From Gammaproteobacteria bacterium (lineage in GTDB: Bacteria; Pseudomonadota; Gammaproteobacteria; DRLM01), in assembly GCA_023266095.1 (NCBI GenBank), contig JAHFRV010000017.1, positions 1-53,253 on the forward strand: 53,253 nt of DNA, given 5' to 3'. A model generated the notes under the pieces. It worked only from the letters and a program-made list of their open reading frames with translations. It searched no databases and was not told the origin of the DNA. Numbering within the stretch: position 1 is the first letter of the stretch; the number at the start of each line of letters is the position of its first letter. Positions 15,693 to 24,809 of this stretch are shown one piece after another. The position numbers and the translations under genes are program-made.

Positions 15693-18600
15693 ATGAACTT
15701 CGCTCCGACACCGACAGCTTACGATGATTTGCGGCTCGCCATCCGTGAGGCCTTTCTCACCGATGAAACCGCTTGCGTCGAGACCTTATTGCACAGCTTG
15801 TCCCTCGACGATGAAAAACGTGCCCGCATTCAAAACCACGCCCGTGAACTGGTGGCGGCGGTGCGTGCCCGACAAGACAAGGACAGTTTGCTGGACGCCT
15901 TCCTCCACGAATACGATCTTTCCTCGCAAGAAGGCGTGGTGCTGATGTGCCTGGCCGAGGCGCTGCTGCGCATCCCCGATACCGCGACCGTCGACAGTCT
16001 GATCCGCGACAAACTCGTCAAGGGTCAATGGGACCAGCACCTCGGCCACAGTCCCTCCCTGCTGGTCAACGCTTCCACCTGGGGTTTGCTGCTGACCGGG
16101 CGTATCGTCAAGCTGGCGCCCGATCAGCTCGACGATACCGGCCATTTCCTCGGCCGGCTGGCGCTGCGGGTCGGTGAACCGGTGATCCGCGCCGCCATCA
16201 AGCGTGCCATGCGCATCCTCGGCGCACAATTCGTGATGGGCCGCGACATCGGCGAGGCGTTGCGACGCGCCGAACATCCCGACTATCGCGCCTATCGCCA
16301 TTCCTACGACATGCTCGGCGAAGCCGCCCTCACCCGGCACGACGCCGACCGTTATACCGAGGCCTATCTCAGGGCGATTCACGCCATCGGCGTGCAGACC
16401 GACACCCGTGACGGCAACATCTTCGCGCGGCCCAGCATCTCAGTGAAACTCTCGGCGCTGCATCCCCGTTACGAATTCGCCCAGCGTGAACGGGTGCTGA
16501 CCGAGCTGCCACCGCGCCTGCACGAGTTGGCGCGCGCCGCCAAACAGGCCGACATCGGCCTGACCCTGGACGCCGAAGAAGCCGACCGCTTGGATTTATC
16601 CCTGGATATCTTCGCCGCCGTGTTCGGCACGCACGAACTGAAGACCTGGGAAGGCTTGGGCCTGGCGGTGCAGGCTTACCAAAAGCGCGCGTTGCCGGTA
16701 TTGAACTGGCTGATCGAGATCGCCCGTTCGCGGGGCAAGCGCATTCCACTGCGCCTGGTGAAAGGCGCTTATTGGGATACCGAAATCAAACGCGCGCAAC
16801 AGGCCGGGCTAGTCGGTTATCCGGTATTCACCCGCAAGGTCAACACCGATGTTTCGTACCTCGCCTGCGTCAAACGTCTGTTCGACGCTCGCGACGCGTT
16901 GTTTCCCCAATTCGCCACCCACAACGCCCACACCGTCGCCAGCATTCTGGAAATCGCCGGCCAACGTCGCGACTTTGAATTCCAGCGCCTGCACGGCATG
17001 GGCGGCGCGTTGTATGCGGAAGTGTTGCAACGCGCCGCCAGTCAACTGCCCTGCCGGGTCTACGCCCCGGTGGGCAGTCACGAGGAATTACTGCCGTATC
17101 TGGTGCGGCGTTTATTGGAGAACGGCGCCAACAGCTCCTTCGTCAACCGGCTCGAAAACCAGCGCGCGCCCGTCGAACGACTCATCGCCGATCCGCTGGC
17201 GCAAGCCGTAGCCCTGGCGTCGAAACCTCATCCGCGCATCCCGCCGCCGGCGCATATCTACCCCGACCGTGGTAATTCCGAGGGACTCAATCTTGCCGAT
17301 CCTCTCGCGCTGCAACATTTAGCCCAGGAACTCAACAGCGCTTTTGAACAAACCTGGCGCGCGGCTCCTGTGGTGGAAGGCAAACGTGGCGACGGCGAGG
17401 AACAGGCCGTGCTCGACCCCAGCGACCGGCGCCGCCGCATCGGCGCTGTGATTCATGCCGACGCCGCCGCCGTCACCCGCGCCATCACCCGCGCCAGCGC
17501 GGCTGCGCCGGCCTGGGAACGTACGGCCGCGGAACAACGCGCCGCGATTTTAGAAAACGCCGCCGACAAAATCGAACGCCATCGCGCCGAACTGACAGCC
17601 CTCTGTATCCGTGAAGGCGGCAAGACCGTCGCCGACGCCCTCGCCGAAGTGCGCGAGGCCGCTGATTTCTGCCGCTATTACGCAACACGGGCCCGCCGTG
17701 ATTTCGGTGCGCCGCTGACCTTGGCCGGCCCCACCGGCGAACACAATGAATTACAGCGGCACGGCCGCGGCGTGTTCGCCTGCATCAGTCCCTGGAATTT
17801 TCCGCTGGCCATCTTCATCGGCCAAGTGAGCGCGGCCCTCGCCGCCGGCAATGCAGTGATCGCCAAACCGGCGGGGCAAACACCGTTGGTCGCCTATCGC
17901 GCCGTGCAACTCTTGCACGACGCGGGCGTGCCGCCCGAGGTATTGCATTTCGTGCCGGGCGCGGGCAGCGTGATCGGCGCGCTGCTCAGCGGCGATGAAC
18001 GCGTGACCGGCATCGCCTTCACTGGCTCGACCGCCACCGCCAAACATCTGCAACGCGCCCTCGCCGCTCGATCCGGCGCCATCGTGCCGCTCATCGCCGA
18101 AACCGGCGGCCAAAACTGCATGATCGCCGACAGCTCGGCCCTGCCCGAACAAGTGGTGAAAGACGTCATCCGTTCCGCCTTCAACAGCGCGGGCCAACGC
18201 TGCTCGGCGCTGCGCGTCTTGTTTCTGCAAGAGGAGATCGCCCCGAAGGTCATCGAGATGCTGGCCGGTGCCATGGCGGAATTGTCGATCGGTGACCCCG
18301 CCCTGCTCAGCAGCGACATCGGCCCGGTCATCGACGAAACCGCCCGCTACACCCTCACCGAACACGCCGTACGCATGAGTTCGGCGGGCCGTTTGATTTA
18401 TCAAACACCTTTACCGGCCGGCACTGAACACGGTTGTTACTTTGCACCGCGGGTTTTTGAAATCGACCGCCTCGCTCAACTGCAACAGGAAATATTTGGC
18501 CCCGTGCTGCATATCATTCGTTATGCCGCGCGCGATTTAGACCAGGTCATCGACGACATCAACGCGACCGGTTACGGCCTCACCGTCGGCATACACAGCC

Positions 18601-18842
18601 GCATCGAAGCCACCATGCATCACCTCCAATCACGGCTGCGGGTGGGCAATTGCTACCTCAATCGCGACATGATCGGCGCCGTGGTCGGCGTGCAGCCCTT
18701 CGGCGGCGAAGGTCTGTCCGGCACCGGCCCCAAGGCCGGCGGCCCCGATTATCTCTTGCGCTTCGCCGTGGAGCGCACCCTCACCGTCAACACCGCCGCC
18801 GTGGGCGGCAACACCGCTTTATTATCCCTGAGCGATGAATAA
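15693..18842 (+). CDS. putA: Bifunctional proline dehydrogenase / L-glutamate gamma-semialdehyde dehydrogenase
   Basis: 1049 aa. Oxidises proline to glutamate in two steps, using FAD and then NAD. The FAD proline dehydrogenase barrel occupies about 130-480 (RLVKGAYWDTEIK and the downstream YAPVGSHEELLPYLVRRLLE). The aldehyde dehydrogenase domain runs from about 560 to 1030, with general base E803 in AETGGQN and nucleophile C837 in SAGQRCSAL. The N-terminus lacks the ribbon-helix-helix domain of E. coli PutA, so it cannot repress its own gene, and the length fits minimal type A PutA. SD TGAGGAA; start ATG. No proline transporter is adjacent. Confidence 0.97.
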   Translation: MNFAPTPTAYDDLRLAIREAFLTDETACVETLLHSLSLDDEKRARIQNHARELVAAVRARQDKDSLLDAFLHEYDLSSQEGVVLMCLAEALLRIPDTATVDSLIRDKLVKGQWDQHLGHSPSLLVNASTWGLLLTGRIVKLAPDQLDDTGHFLGRLALRVGEPVIRAAIKRAMRILGAQFVMGRDIGEALRRAEHPDYRAYRHSYDMLGEAALTRHDADRYTEAYLRAIHAIGVQTDTRDGNIFARPSISVKLSALHPRYEFAQRERVLTELPPRLHELARAAKQADIGLTLDAEEADRLDLSLDIFAAVFGTHELKTWEGLGLAVQAYQKRALPVLNWLIEIARSRGKRIPLRLVKGAYWDTEIKRAQQAGLVGYPVFTRKVNTDVSYLACVKRLFDARDALFPQFATHNAHTVASILEIAGQRRDFEFQRLHGMGGALYAEVLQRAASQLPCRVYAPVGSHEELLPYLVRRLLENGANSSFVNRLENQRAPVERLIADPLAQAVALASKPHPRIPPPAHIYPDRGNSEGLNLADPLALQHLAQELNSAFEQTWRAAPVVEGKRGDGEEQAVLDPSDRRRRIGAVIHADAAAVTRAITRASAAAPAWERTAAEQRAAILENAADKIERHRAELTALCIREGGKTVADALAEVREAADFCRYYATRARRDFGAPLTLAGPTGEHNELQRHGRGVFACISPWNFPLAIFIGQVSAALAAGNAVIAKPAGQTPLVAYRAVQLLHDAGVPPEVLHFVPGAGSVIGALLSGDERVTGIAFTGSTATAKHLQRALAARSGAIVPLIAETGGQNCMIADSSALPEQVVKDVIRSAFNSAGQRCSALRVLFLQEEIAPKVIEMLAGAMAELSIGDPALLSSDIGPVIDETARYTLTEHAVRMSSAGRLIYQTPLPAGTEHGCYFAPRVFEIDRLAQLQQEIFGPVLHIIRYAARDLDQVIDDINATGYGLTVGIHSRIEATMHHLQSRLRVGNCYLNRDMIGAVVGVQPFGGEGLSGTGPKAGGPDYLLRFAVERTLTVNTAAVGGNTALLSLSDE

Positions 18843-18923
18843 GCACCTGCCCGCCATTGAATGTTCCACCCATCGCTGGCAACTCAAGGCGTCCGCGCAG
18901 CACGGCATAGCAGGCGGGAAAGT

Positions 18924-19490
18924 CTAAACCTGGCCTGTGCGGGGACTACGGCGGAAACCCATGCGTAGCAACAGGTCGTCGCCGTCCAGGAAGTGATGTT
19001 TGAGCGCGGCCGAGATATGGATCATCGCAATGGCCGCCATGGCGTAAGCGAGATACATATGCAGTGCAGCCAGCCGCTCGGCTCCGGCTTCCGAGAATTC
19101 CATCACACCGGGGATTTCAAATAATTCGTAGATGGAGACCGGATCACCCTGCGAGGTATAGGACAGATAACCCGTCAGCGGCACCAGACCCAGCGCGCCG
19201 ATGAGCACGCGATGGATCAGGCGCGCGGTCCGGCGTTCCCATTTGGCCAGTTTCGACGAGAGTTGCGGCGATGGGCTTATCAGCAACCAGACGATCTTGA
19301 TTAAAAACAACACCAGGACCATGAGCCCCAAGCTCAAGTGCAAGTCCAGCGCACGGTAATACCACGGGTCTTCATTATCCAAACCGGACATATACCAGCC
19401 CAGCGGAACCTGACAAAGGAGTAAACACGCGATCAGCCAGTGCAAAATTTTCGTCATCGACCCATACCGTTCCCGGCTGTTTTTCATCAT
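18924..19490 (-). CDS. Cytochrome b561 family protein
   Basis: 188 aa from the ATG at 19490 (second ATG follows). Four transmembrane helices with conserved haem-ligating histidines: KILHWLIAC (helix 1), LDLHLSLGLMVL (helix 2), and LHMYLAYAMAAIAMIHISAALKHHF (helices 3-4). The YGSMTKILHW start is typical of the bacterial b561/CybB group, which move electrons from quinol in the inner membrane. The partner and substrate are unknown. Convergent with putA; the open frame extends 15 codons further upstream without a clear ribosome site. Confidence 0.92.
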   Translation of the reverse strand: MMKNSRERYGSMTKILHWLIACLLLCQVPLGWYMSGLDNEDPWYYRALDLHLSLGLMVLVLFLIKIVWLLISPSPQLSSKLAKWERRTARLIHRVLIGALGLVPLTGYLSYTSQGDPVSIYELFEIPGVMEFSEAGAERLAALHMYLAYAMAAIAMIHISAALKHHFLDGDDLLLRMGFRRSPRTGQV

Positions 19491-19625
19491 CGATTTTATT
19501 CTGCCACTGAGTGAATGCTGTAGTGCTTCAACCAAAGAGGGGAGCTAGCGGAAGTCGACTCGAGACTGGCCTGTCGCCGCTTCCCGCGTCACATCCATAA
19601 AACATGTTGCAAAATACCGCGCCGG

Positions 19626-20648
19626 TCACCTTTGAGTAAAGTCCAATAAAGTCGCGCGTAATTCCCGTTTTAAAATTTCCGCCGCCTTGTCCGCGGCACG
19701 CTGCCGCGCCACGGTATCCAACGTGGCGGATTCTTTGATACTCCAACGCTGCGAACCGCGCACGCGTCCCGCCCGGTCGCGCAAAGCCACTTCCAAGCTG
19801 CCGGCATACCAATACCAGCCTTCGCGCTTGCCGAGATCATTCAAGCTCAATGAGGCTTCAAGCAAATAATCCGCCGCACCGTCGTCTGTCGCGCGGAAAC
19901 CGCTGTCGGCCAACGCGGCGCGCAAGGCGCGCTGCAACACGTCGGCATCGCTGCCACCGGCACGCGGCGCGATGGTCACCCGCTGCAACAAACTGGCGAG
20001 ATCGGCTGCCAATTCGGAGAGATTCCAGGGCGCGGGTATGCCCTGTCCGCTGCTGTCGACCACCCGCAACATGCTTTGATATTCGGCGCGTTCCCGCTGC
20101 GCCGCCACGGCCTGGGCCGACGCGCGCGCTTTATCCAGTGCATCGCTCTGCTCGCGAGCCCGCGCGATATGACCGCGAGTCGCTTCGTCCAAGACTTGAA
20201 TATCCTGGCGCAGGCCGCGGGCCGATTGCGCGCGCGGCAAGACCGCCAAGGCGTAGTATTCCTGGGTAAGCGGATCGCGCCAGATATCGGCGATTTCGAT
20301 ACCGCTGATCAAGGCCTCGCTGCGGGTCCGCACCGCCCGCGAGATGTCGAGTGAATGCGCCTCCTCGGTCTGTTGGTTTTCAGTTTTGCGTTGAAAGCGC
20401 TGCACGTCGCTGCTCTCCTCCGTCACCGCCACTTGAAATATCTTGGCGAGATCGGCGCGGGCGCGGTCCTTGGCGTTATCCAAACGCATATCGGCTCCGC
20501 GTCCCAGTAAATATTGTTTGGAGGAAAAACCCGCGCTTTCGCCGGCAACCCAATCCGGCGTCTGCTTACCGGCGTCCTTCACCCCCGCGCTGCACGCCAG
20601 CAAACCCAAACCGAGCAAGAACCACAGAAGAAAACGGCGATGGCGCAT
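19626..20648 (-). CDS. LPP20-family lipoprotein
   Basis: 340 aa. Lipobox LLGLGLLAC with Ser at +2, predicting outer-membrane sorting. After a short linker, PDWV and YLLGRGADMRLDNAKDRARADLAKIFQVAV form the LPP20 domain (about 30-150). The C-terminal half (about 210-340) carries a second region, DADVLQRALRAALADSGFR...YLLEASLSLND, resembling the curli CsgG/LpoB-like alpha-beta fold. Last gene of the four-lipoprotein operon; 12 bp after the preceding gene. SD GGGAGA before the ATG. Confidence 0.82.
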   Translation of the reverse strand: MRHRRFLLWFLLGLGLLACSAGVKDAGKQTPDWVAGESAGFSSKQYLLGRGADMRLDNAKDRARADLAKIFQVAVTEESSDVQRFQRKTENQQTEEAHSLDISRAVRTRSEALISGIEIADIWRDPLTQEYYALAVLPRAQSARGLRQDIQVLDEATRGHIARAREQSDALDKARASAQAVAAQRERAEYQSMLRVVDSSGQGIPAPWNLSELAADLASLLQRVTIAPRAGGSDADVLQRALRAALADSGFRATDDGAADYLLEASLSLNDLGKREGWYWYAGSLEVALRDRAGRVRGSQRWSIKESATLDTVARQRAADKAAEILKRELRATLLDFTQR

Positions 20649-20660
20649 GATGACGTCTCC

Positions 20661-22016
20661 CTAATTACGGCGGCGCTGGTCTATGACCGCCGGCCGATGA
20701 GCGAGCGGGCGCGGCACCACATCGGCCGGCGCCACCCAATGTTCGACGATGAACCGCTTCGTCCCCGCGCTAATGACGATGTCATTGTACTCCCTGGAAC
20801 CCAGTACCACACCGCTAGCGTCGCGCATTTCCAGGTTGAGTCGGTAGCGTCCGGGCGCGAGCGGCAGACGCGCGACATATATCCGGCTGGGCAAGGTGGA
20901 CCAGCTGCGGGTATCGGCGCGTTCAGTGAGGAGGCCCGCCACATTCACCAGCAAGCCGAGGGCATCGTTGCCTTGCCGTTCCGATTTTTTGATAGTTTTG
21001 TTTTTCACCACCGCGCGGCCGATGGCGCGAGCTACGATCATCGGTTTCTCGCGTTCCAACTCCGCCAGCGCCATCAGCTCCACATTCTCCACCAGCTCGC
21101 CGTCGGTCGCCGGCCCGCCGATCACGGACAGCGTGGCGCGCGTCATGGTCGGCGTGCGCGATTGGTAATAAGGCAGCGCCACCGTCACCAGCCGGCCGTC
21201 CGCCGCGTACACGCCGGTGATGATTTCCCGTTTCAAGGGCGCAAGACCGCTTTCTATAATCAGCACCGCCTCGCCCTTGCCGTCCAAATCATCGCCGCTG
21301 CCGGTTTCCTTCACACTCAAGGTCTCGCGATAGCGAATTAATTCATCGGTTAAATTCTGGCGGGTGGCCACTCTCAGCAAATCCCGCCGCAGACTTTCGG
21401 GCGGGGACAAGGAATAATTGGCGGGATAGACGCGATAAGCTGCGTAGGCATCGCGATAGGCGATCATCGCATCGTCCCATTCGCCCAGCGTTTCAAAAAT
21501 CAAGCCCGACAAATAATGCGCAAAGCCGCTGGGCACCGGCGTGTCCTTGGGAATTTGCGAGAGCTGGTCGTCCATCTGCAAAGCTTCGACCCGCGCCTCG
21601 TCGAATTTACCGAGAGCGAGATAATTGAGGGCGGCGAAAATATGCGCGTAGATTCGCTCGTAATAGGCACCGCCGTAAGCGCGCAGGGCATCGTTCACCG
21701 CCAAGGCGCCCGCCTGCTCCGTCACACTCAGCACCGCGTATTTTTCCATGAGCGGCTTGGCCTGTTCCAAGGCGGCGTTGCTGGCCGGATAATCACCGGC
21801 CTGATGCAGCAGGATCGACTTATTGAGCAAGTACAACACCTCATCCTGACGGGAAGAGGCTTGTTCGTCGAGGGATTTGAGGGCGGCGGCCGGCTGGCCG
21901 GCGGCGATCAGTGCGTCCATGCGGGCTATACCGTCGCTGTAGGTGGCACAGCCCTGCAGCAAGACCACGGCCGCGCCGACCCCCGCCCGCAATGCCCAAT
22001 ACCATGCGCGCAACAC
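20661..22016 (-). CDS. COG3014-type outer-membrane lipoprotein
   Basis: 451 aa starting with GTG. Lipobox VVLLQGC-A at about residues 18-24. The N-terminal 200 residues are helical with TPR-like repeats (AAALKSLDEQ, YPASNAALEQAKPLMEKY, GEWDDAMIAYRDAYAAYRVYPANY). The C-terminal 220 residues are beta-rich (LPYYQSRTPTMTRATLSV, APGRYRLNLEMRDASGVVLGSREY). COG3014 proteins are typically encoded beside LpoB-like genes, as here, but their biochemical role is not established. 22 bp separate it from lpoB. Confidence 0.82.
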   Translation of the reverse strand: MLRAWYWALRAGVGAAVVLLQGCATYSDGIARMDALIAAGQPAAALKSLDEQASSRQDEVLYLLNKSILLHQAGDYPASNAALEQAKPLMEKYAVLSVTEQAGALAVNDALRAYGGAYYERIYAHIFAALNYLALGKFDEARVEALQMDDQLSQIPKDTPVPSGFAHYLSGLIFETLGEWDDAMIAYRDAYAAYRVYPANYSLSPPESLRRDLLRVATRQNLTDELIRYRETLSVKETGSGDDLDGKGEAVLIIESGLAPLKREIITGVYAADGRLVTVALPYYQSRTPTMTRATLSVIGGPATDGELVENVELMALAELEREKPMIVARAIGRAVVKNKTIKKSERQGNDALGLLVNVAGLLTERADTRSWSTLPSRIYVARLPLAPGRYRLNLEMRDASGVVLGSREYNDIVISAGTKRFIVEHWVAPADVVPRPLAHRPAVIDQRRRN

Positions 22017-22038
22017 CAGGCTGCCCGGCGCGCGTTCG

Positions 22039-22641
22039 TTACGGCCTCACGCTGGGGCCGGTGACGTATTTCTTGATCTTCTTCTGCCCGACCCACACCT
22101 TGCGATTATCGGCCAGGCTGATCAAATTGAGGTCCACTTGATAGAAACGCACCTGCTTCTTACCCTCGGTATCGAGGATGGTGCTGATGGTGCCCTTGAG
22201 CATGAAGTCGGCGCCGCGTTCCTGGCCCATGGCATTGCGGGTCTCCTCGCTGGCGTTGAGGTCTTGATCGCCGCGTTCCTGACGGACGTCTTTACGTTCC
22301 TCACTGGAAGCGACGAACACCACTTTGCCGGAATTGATCAAGGCCCGTTCCATATCGCTGACGAAGGTCTGCATATTGATATGCTCGTGGCTGAGATTGC
22401 GGATCTCGCCGACGATCACCGCCGGATCGCGTTTGCGCTGACCGGTGAACTCGCCCAGCCAGGCCCGCGACAACACATCGTCGATCATCTCTTCCGATAC
22501 CAGCCGCGAGTCGGTATCGTTCCAGCGCCCGCTGAGGTCTTTCACTTCGTCGGGGGCGATGCGTTCCACCTTGGTCGCGCAGGCCGTCAGCACCACGCCC
22601 GCCACCAGTAACAGACTCACCCGCTTCAATACCGTGATCAT
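22039..22641 (-). CDS. lpoB: LpoB-like penicillin-binding protein activator lipoprotein
   Basis: 200 aa. Lipobox VVLTAC-A near residue 20. The mature part matches the LpoB fold: DLSGRWNDTDSRLVSEEMIDDVL, VGEIRNLSHEHINMQTFVSDMERALINSGKV and GADFMLKGTISTILD...VRFYQVDLNLI. In enterobacteria LpoB spans the periplasm and stimulates PBP1B. No PBP gene is in the window, so the partner is inferred from family. The start codon overlaps the stop of the upstream LPP20 gene (ATGA), showing tight coupling. Confidence 0.88.
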   Translation of the reverse strand: MITVLKRVSLLLVAGVVLTACATKVERIAPDEVKDLSGRWNDTDSRLVSEEMIDDVLSRAWLGEFTGQRKRDPAVIVGEIRNLSHEHINMQTFVSDMERALINSGKVVFVASSEERKDVRQERGDQDLNASEETRNAMGQERGADFMLKGTISTILDTEGKKQVRFYQVDLNLISLADNRKVWVGQKKIKKYVTGPSVRP

Positions 22642-23210
22642 TTTTTTCGTTCCTCCGCCAGCTTGTCAAAAATCGTCTCACCATGGCTGTCGACATAGCC
22701 GTGGAAACCGGTGTTCATTTCCTCCACGCCGCGCACGGTGGCTTTGACCTGCTGAAGATCCAGCTCGGCGAGGGAATAAATCACGTTGCTCTTTACGTCG
22801 CGCCAGCGGCCGATGATCTTGGCGCCGCTCAAATTGACGCGGGTCAGATTCTCGATCTGCTGCGACACCGCCTGCTCCACCCCCTGGTCGTCACCTTTGC
22901 CGCTGGAGGCGAGATAGTCGTTCGACGCCACGTTCATATACGACGACAACACGCGGGCCAATTCGGCGCGGGCGCGGTTATCCGCGGTGGAAGTCTGCAA
23001 TGACATGTCACCTAACGCCGGTGCGGAACCGACACCGTGAAATAAACGGCCGTCGCCGGTCTTGAGTATCTGGGTGCCTTCATTCACCCAATCCGGCACA
23101 CCTTTGAGATGCAGGTCACTTTCCACCACGTTTTTGCTGGAACAAGCCGCCAAGGCCAACAGCACACTCAGCCCCAGCATGACCCTCAGATAAATCGGTT
23201 GCATGAACAT
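22638..23210 (-). CDS. LPP20-family lipoprotein, first gene of the lipoprotein operon
   Basis: 190 aa. Lipobox LLALAAC-S; Ser at +2 predicts outer-membrane retention. LPP20 signatures: GVPDWVNEGTQ, LFHGVGSAPALGDMSLQTSTADNRARAELARVL (about 35-90) and NVIYSLAELDLQQVKATV. A perfect anti-SD match AAGGAGGTG precedes the ATG. It is the shorter of two LPP20 proteins flanking LpoB and the COG3014 lipoprotein. Upstream on its strand there is a long hairpin (23341-23379). Confidence 0.85.
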   Translation of the reverse strand: MFMQPIYLRVMLGLSVLLALAACSSKNVVESDLHLKGVPDWVNEGTQILKTGDGRLFHGVGSAPALGDMSLQTSTADNRARAELARVLSSYMNVASNDYLASSGKGDDQGVEQAVSQQIENLTRVNLSGAKIIGRWRDVKSNVIYSLAELDLQQVKATVRGVEEMNTGFHGYVDSHGETIFDKLAEERKK

Positions 23211-23340
23211 AAAGCACCTCCTTGCCAGGCGGAATTACGGTTACCAAGGCGGTCATGAGTAATGCCGCACCTCATGCCTCGTCCCCGCCCTTTAACTTAA
23301 GAAGCAAGGTGGGGTGAGTAAATACTTACGTCTTAACTCG

Positions 23341-23379
23341 GAACATCATGAGTGAACAGAGGCTTTACTGATGATGTTC
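23341..23379. other. Long imperfect hairpin between def and the lipoprotein operon
   Basis: GAACATCAT pairs with ATGATGTTC, then a G-G mismatch, then AGTGAA pairs with TTTACT; loop CAGAGGC. That is 15 pairs in 39 nt. No T-run on either strand, so not a classic terminator. It may be an operator, a processed leader of the lipoprotein operon or the 3-prime end of def mRNA. Confidence 0.5.
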
Positions 23380-23560
23380 TGACTACGATACACAATAATG
23401 CGCGCGGCTGCGACCGCAATCCACCACCCCGCCGCGCCCTTTCTTTATCCAAGCTTAACGACGTGTGGCTGTTATGGAGTTGCCATTGAAACGGGGGGCA
23501 GCTGGCTGCTGATTTTAAAAGAACACCACGAGGGCTGCGTGACGGGTCAGCGGAAAACGG

Positions 23561-24094
23561 TTAGGTTTGTTCCGGTCCGTTTGCCGGAAACAAGTCTTCC
23601 TCAAAACCGAATTGGGTAAAATCGCGGATGCGGCGCGGATACAGGATGCCGTCGAGGTGGTCGCACTCGTGTTGCACGACCCGGGCGTGAAAACCGTTCA
23701 CTTCGCGTGCGAAGTGTCGGCCGGCGTGATCGTAGCCGCTATAGCGCAACCGCGTATAGCGCGGCACCAGACCGCGCAGACCGGGTACGCTGAGACAACC
23801 TTCCCAGGCCTCGTCCATTTCGTCGGATAGAATCTCGATCTCGGGGTTGATCAGTACCGTGGTCGGCACCGGTTCCACCTCAGGATAACGGGGATTACTC
23901 TCGATACCGAAAATCACCAGCCGTTGATTGACGCCGATCTGCGGCGCGGCCAGACCGGCGCCGTCCAGGGCGGCCATGGTGTCGAACATATCTTGAATCA
24001 ACCGATTCAAAATGGGACTGTTGAATTGCCGGACGGGCTCCGCCACCCGCAGCAAGCGGGCATCACCCATCCGTAAAACTTTTTGTACTGCCAT
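23561..24094 (-). CDS. def: Peptide deformylase
   Basis: 177 aa from the ATG of [11 protein letters not shown] at 24094; a TTG at 24115 would add seven residues. Removes the formyl group from nascent N-terminal Met. The three catalytic motifs are intact: [11 protein letters not shown] (motif 1), [11 protein letters not shown] (motif 2, metal-ligand Cys) and [12 protein letters not shown] (motif 3, HExDH). The family motif 1 is GxGLAAPQ; here it is GAGLAAPQ. It is isolated from fmt and rsmB, unlike the def-fmt pair of many bacteria, so this may be a second deformylase. Confidence 0.95.
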   Translation of the reverse strand: MAVQKVLRMGDARLLRVAEPVRQFNSPILNRLIQDMFDTMAALDGAGLAAPQIGVNQRLVIFGIESNPRYPEVEPVPTTVLINPEIEILSDEMDEAWEGCLSVPGLRGLVPRYTRLRYSGYDHAGRHFAREVNGFHARVVQHECDHLDGILYPRRIRDFTQFGFEEDLFPANGPEQT

Positions 24095-24170
24095 CTCAGT
24101 CGCGCCCTTTGCCAAGCGTGAGTGGGTCCGGTATGGTTAGAGCTGAATTTTCCGGACAAGTTTTCAAACC

Positions 24171-24809
24171 ATGAGTATGCCCAAAATCCTCGCCGGATTG
24201 TTACTCTCCACCATGGTGTCGATAGCTGCCGCGGACGACTTATACAAAGTCGAACTCATCCTCTTCGAGAATTCGGATCCGGCGGCGCAACAGGCGGAAC
24301 ACTGGCCCGCCAATCCCGGCCTGCCGGCGCTGGATAACACCCGGGAATTGGCGGCGCATTCAGCCGCGCCGGAAAAAAACTCTTGGCGGTTGCTACCACC
24401 CGCCGAATTCGCTCTGGGCGGGATTTATCAACGGTTGCGCGCCTCCAGCCACTACCGTCCGATACTGCACACCGCTTGGGTGCAGCCGTTGGACAATAGT
24501 GACCGCAAGCTCGGCGTACACGTTTACAGCGGCATGCAAAACGAGGCGGCCTCGGCCGGTACCGACACCGGCGTGACCCGCAAAATCGACGGCAGCGTCG
24601 GCTTACGACGCGGCCGCTTCCTGCACGCCGACGTGGATCTCATCTATATGAAGGCCGCATCGGCGACAGCAGTCAGCACCACCGCCGTCCGTCTGGTCGA
24701 TACCCGCCGCTTGCGTAGCAAGGAAGTCCACTATCTGGATCATCCCTTATTGGGCGTCATCATCTCCGTTAATCCAGTGGCTGGCCGCGACGCTTCACGT
24801 GCCAAGTAA
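24171..24809 (+). CDS. CsiV-like periplasmic protein
   Basis: 212 aa. Signal peptide about 1-20 (cleavage near IAAA-DDL). The mature start, YKVELILFEN, and the C-terminal motif RRLRSKEVHYLDHPLLGVIIS are characteristic of CsiV, a peptidoglycan-binding protein studied in Acinetobacter/Pseudomonas-type bacteria. It lies upstream-divergent of def and converges with the methylthioinosine phosphorylase gene, overlapping its end by 15 bp. Confidence 0.85.
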   Translation: MSMPKILAGLLLSTMVSIAAADDLYKVELILFENSDPAAQQAEHWPANPGLPALDNTRELAAHSAAPEKNSWRLLPPAEFALGGIYQRLRASSHYRPILHTAWVQPLDNSDRKLGVHVYSGMQNEAASAGTDTGVTRKIDGSVGLRRGRFLHADVDLIYMKAASATAVSTTAVRLVDTRRLRSKEVHYLDHPLLGVIISVNPVAGRDASRAK

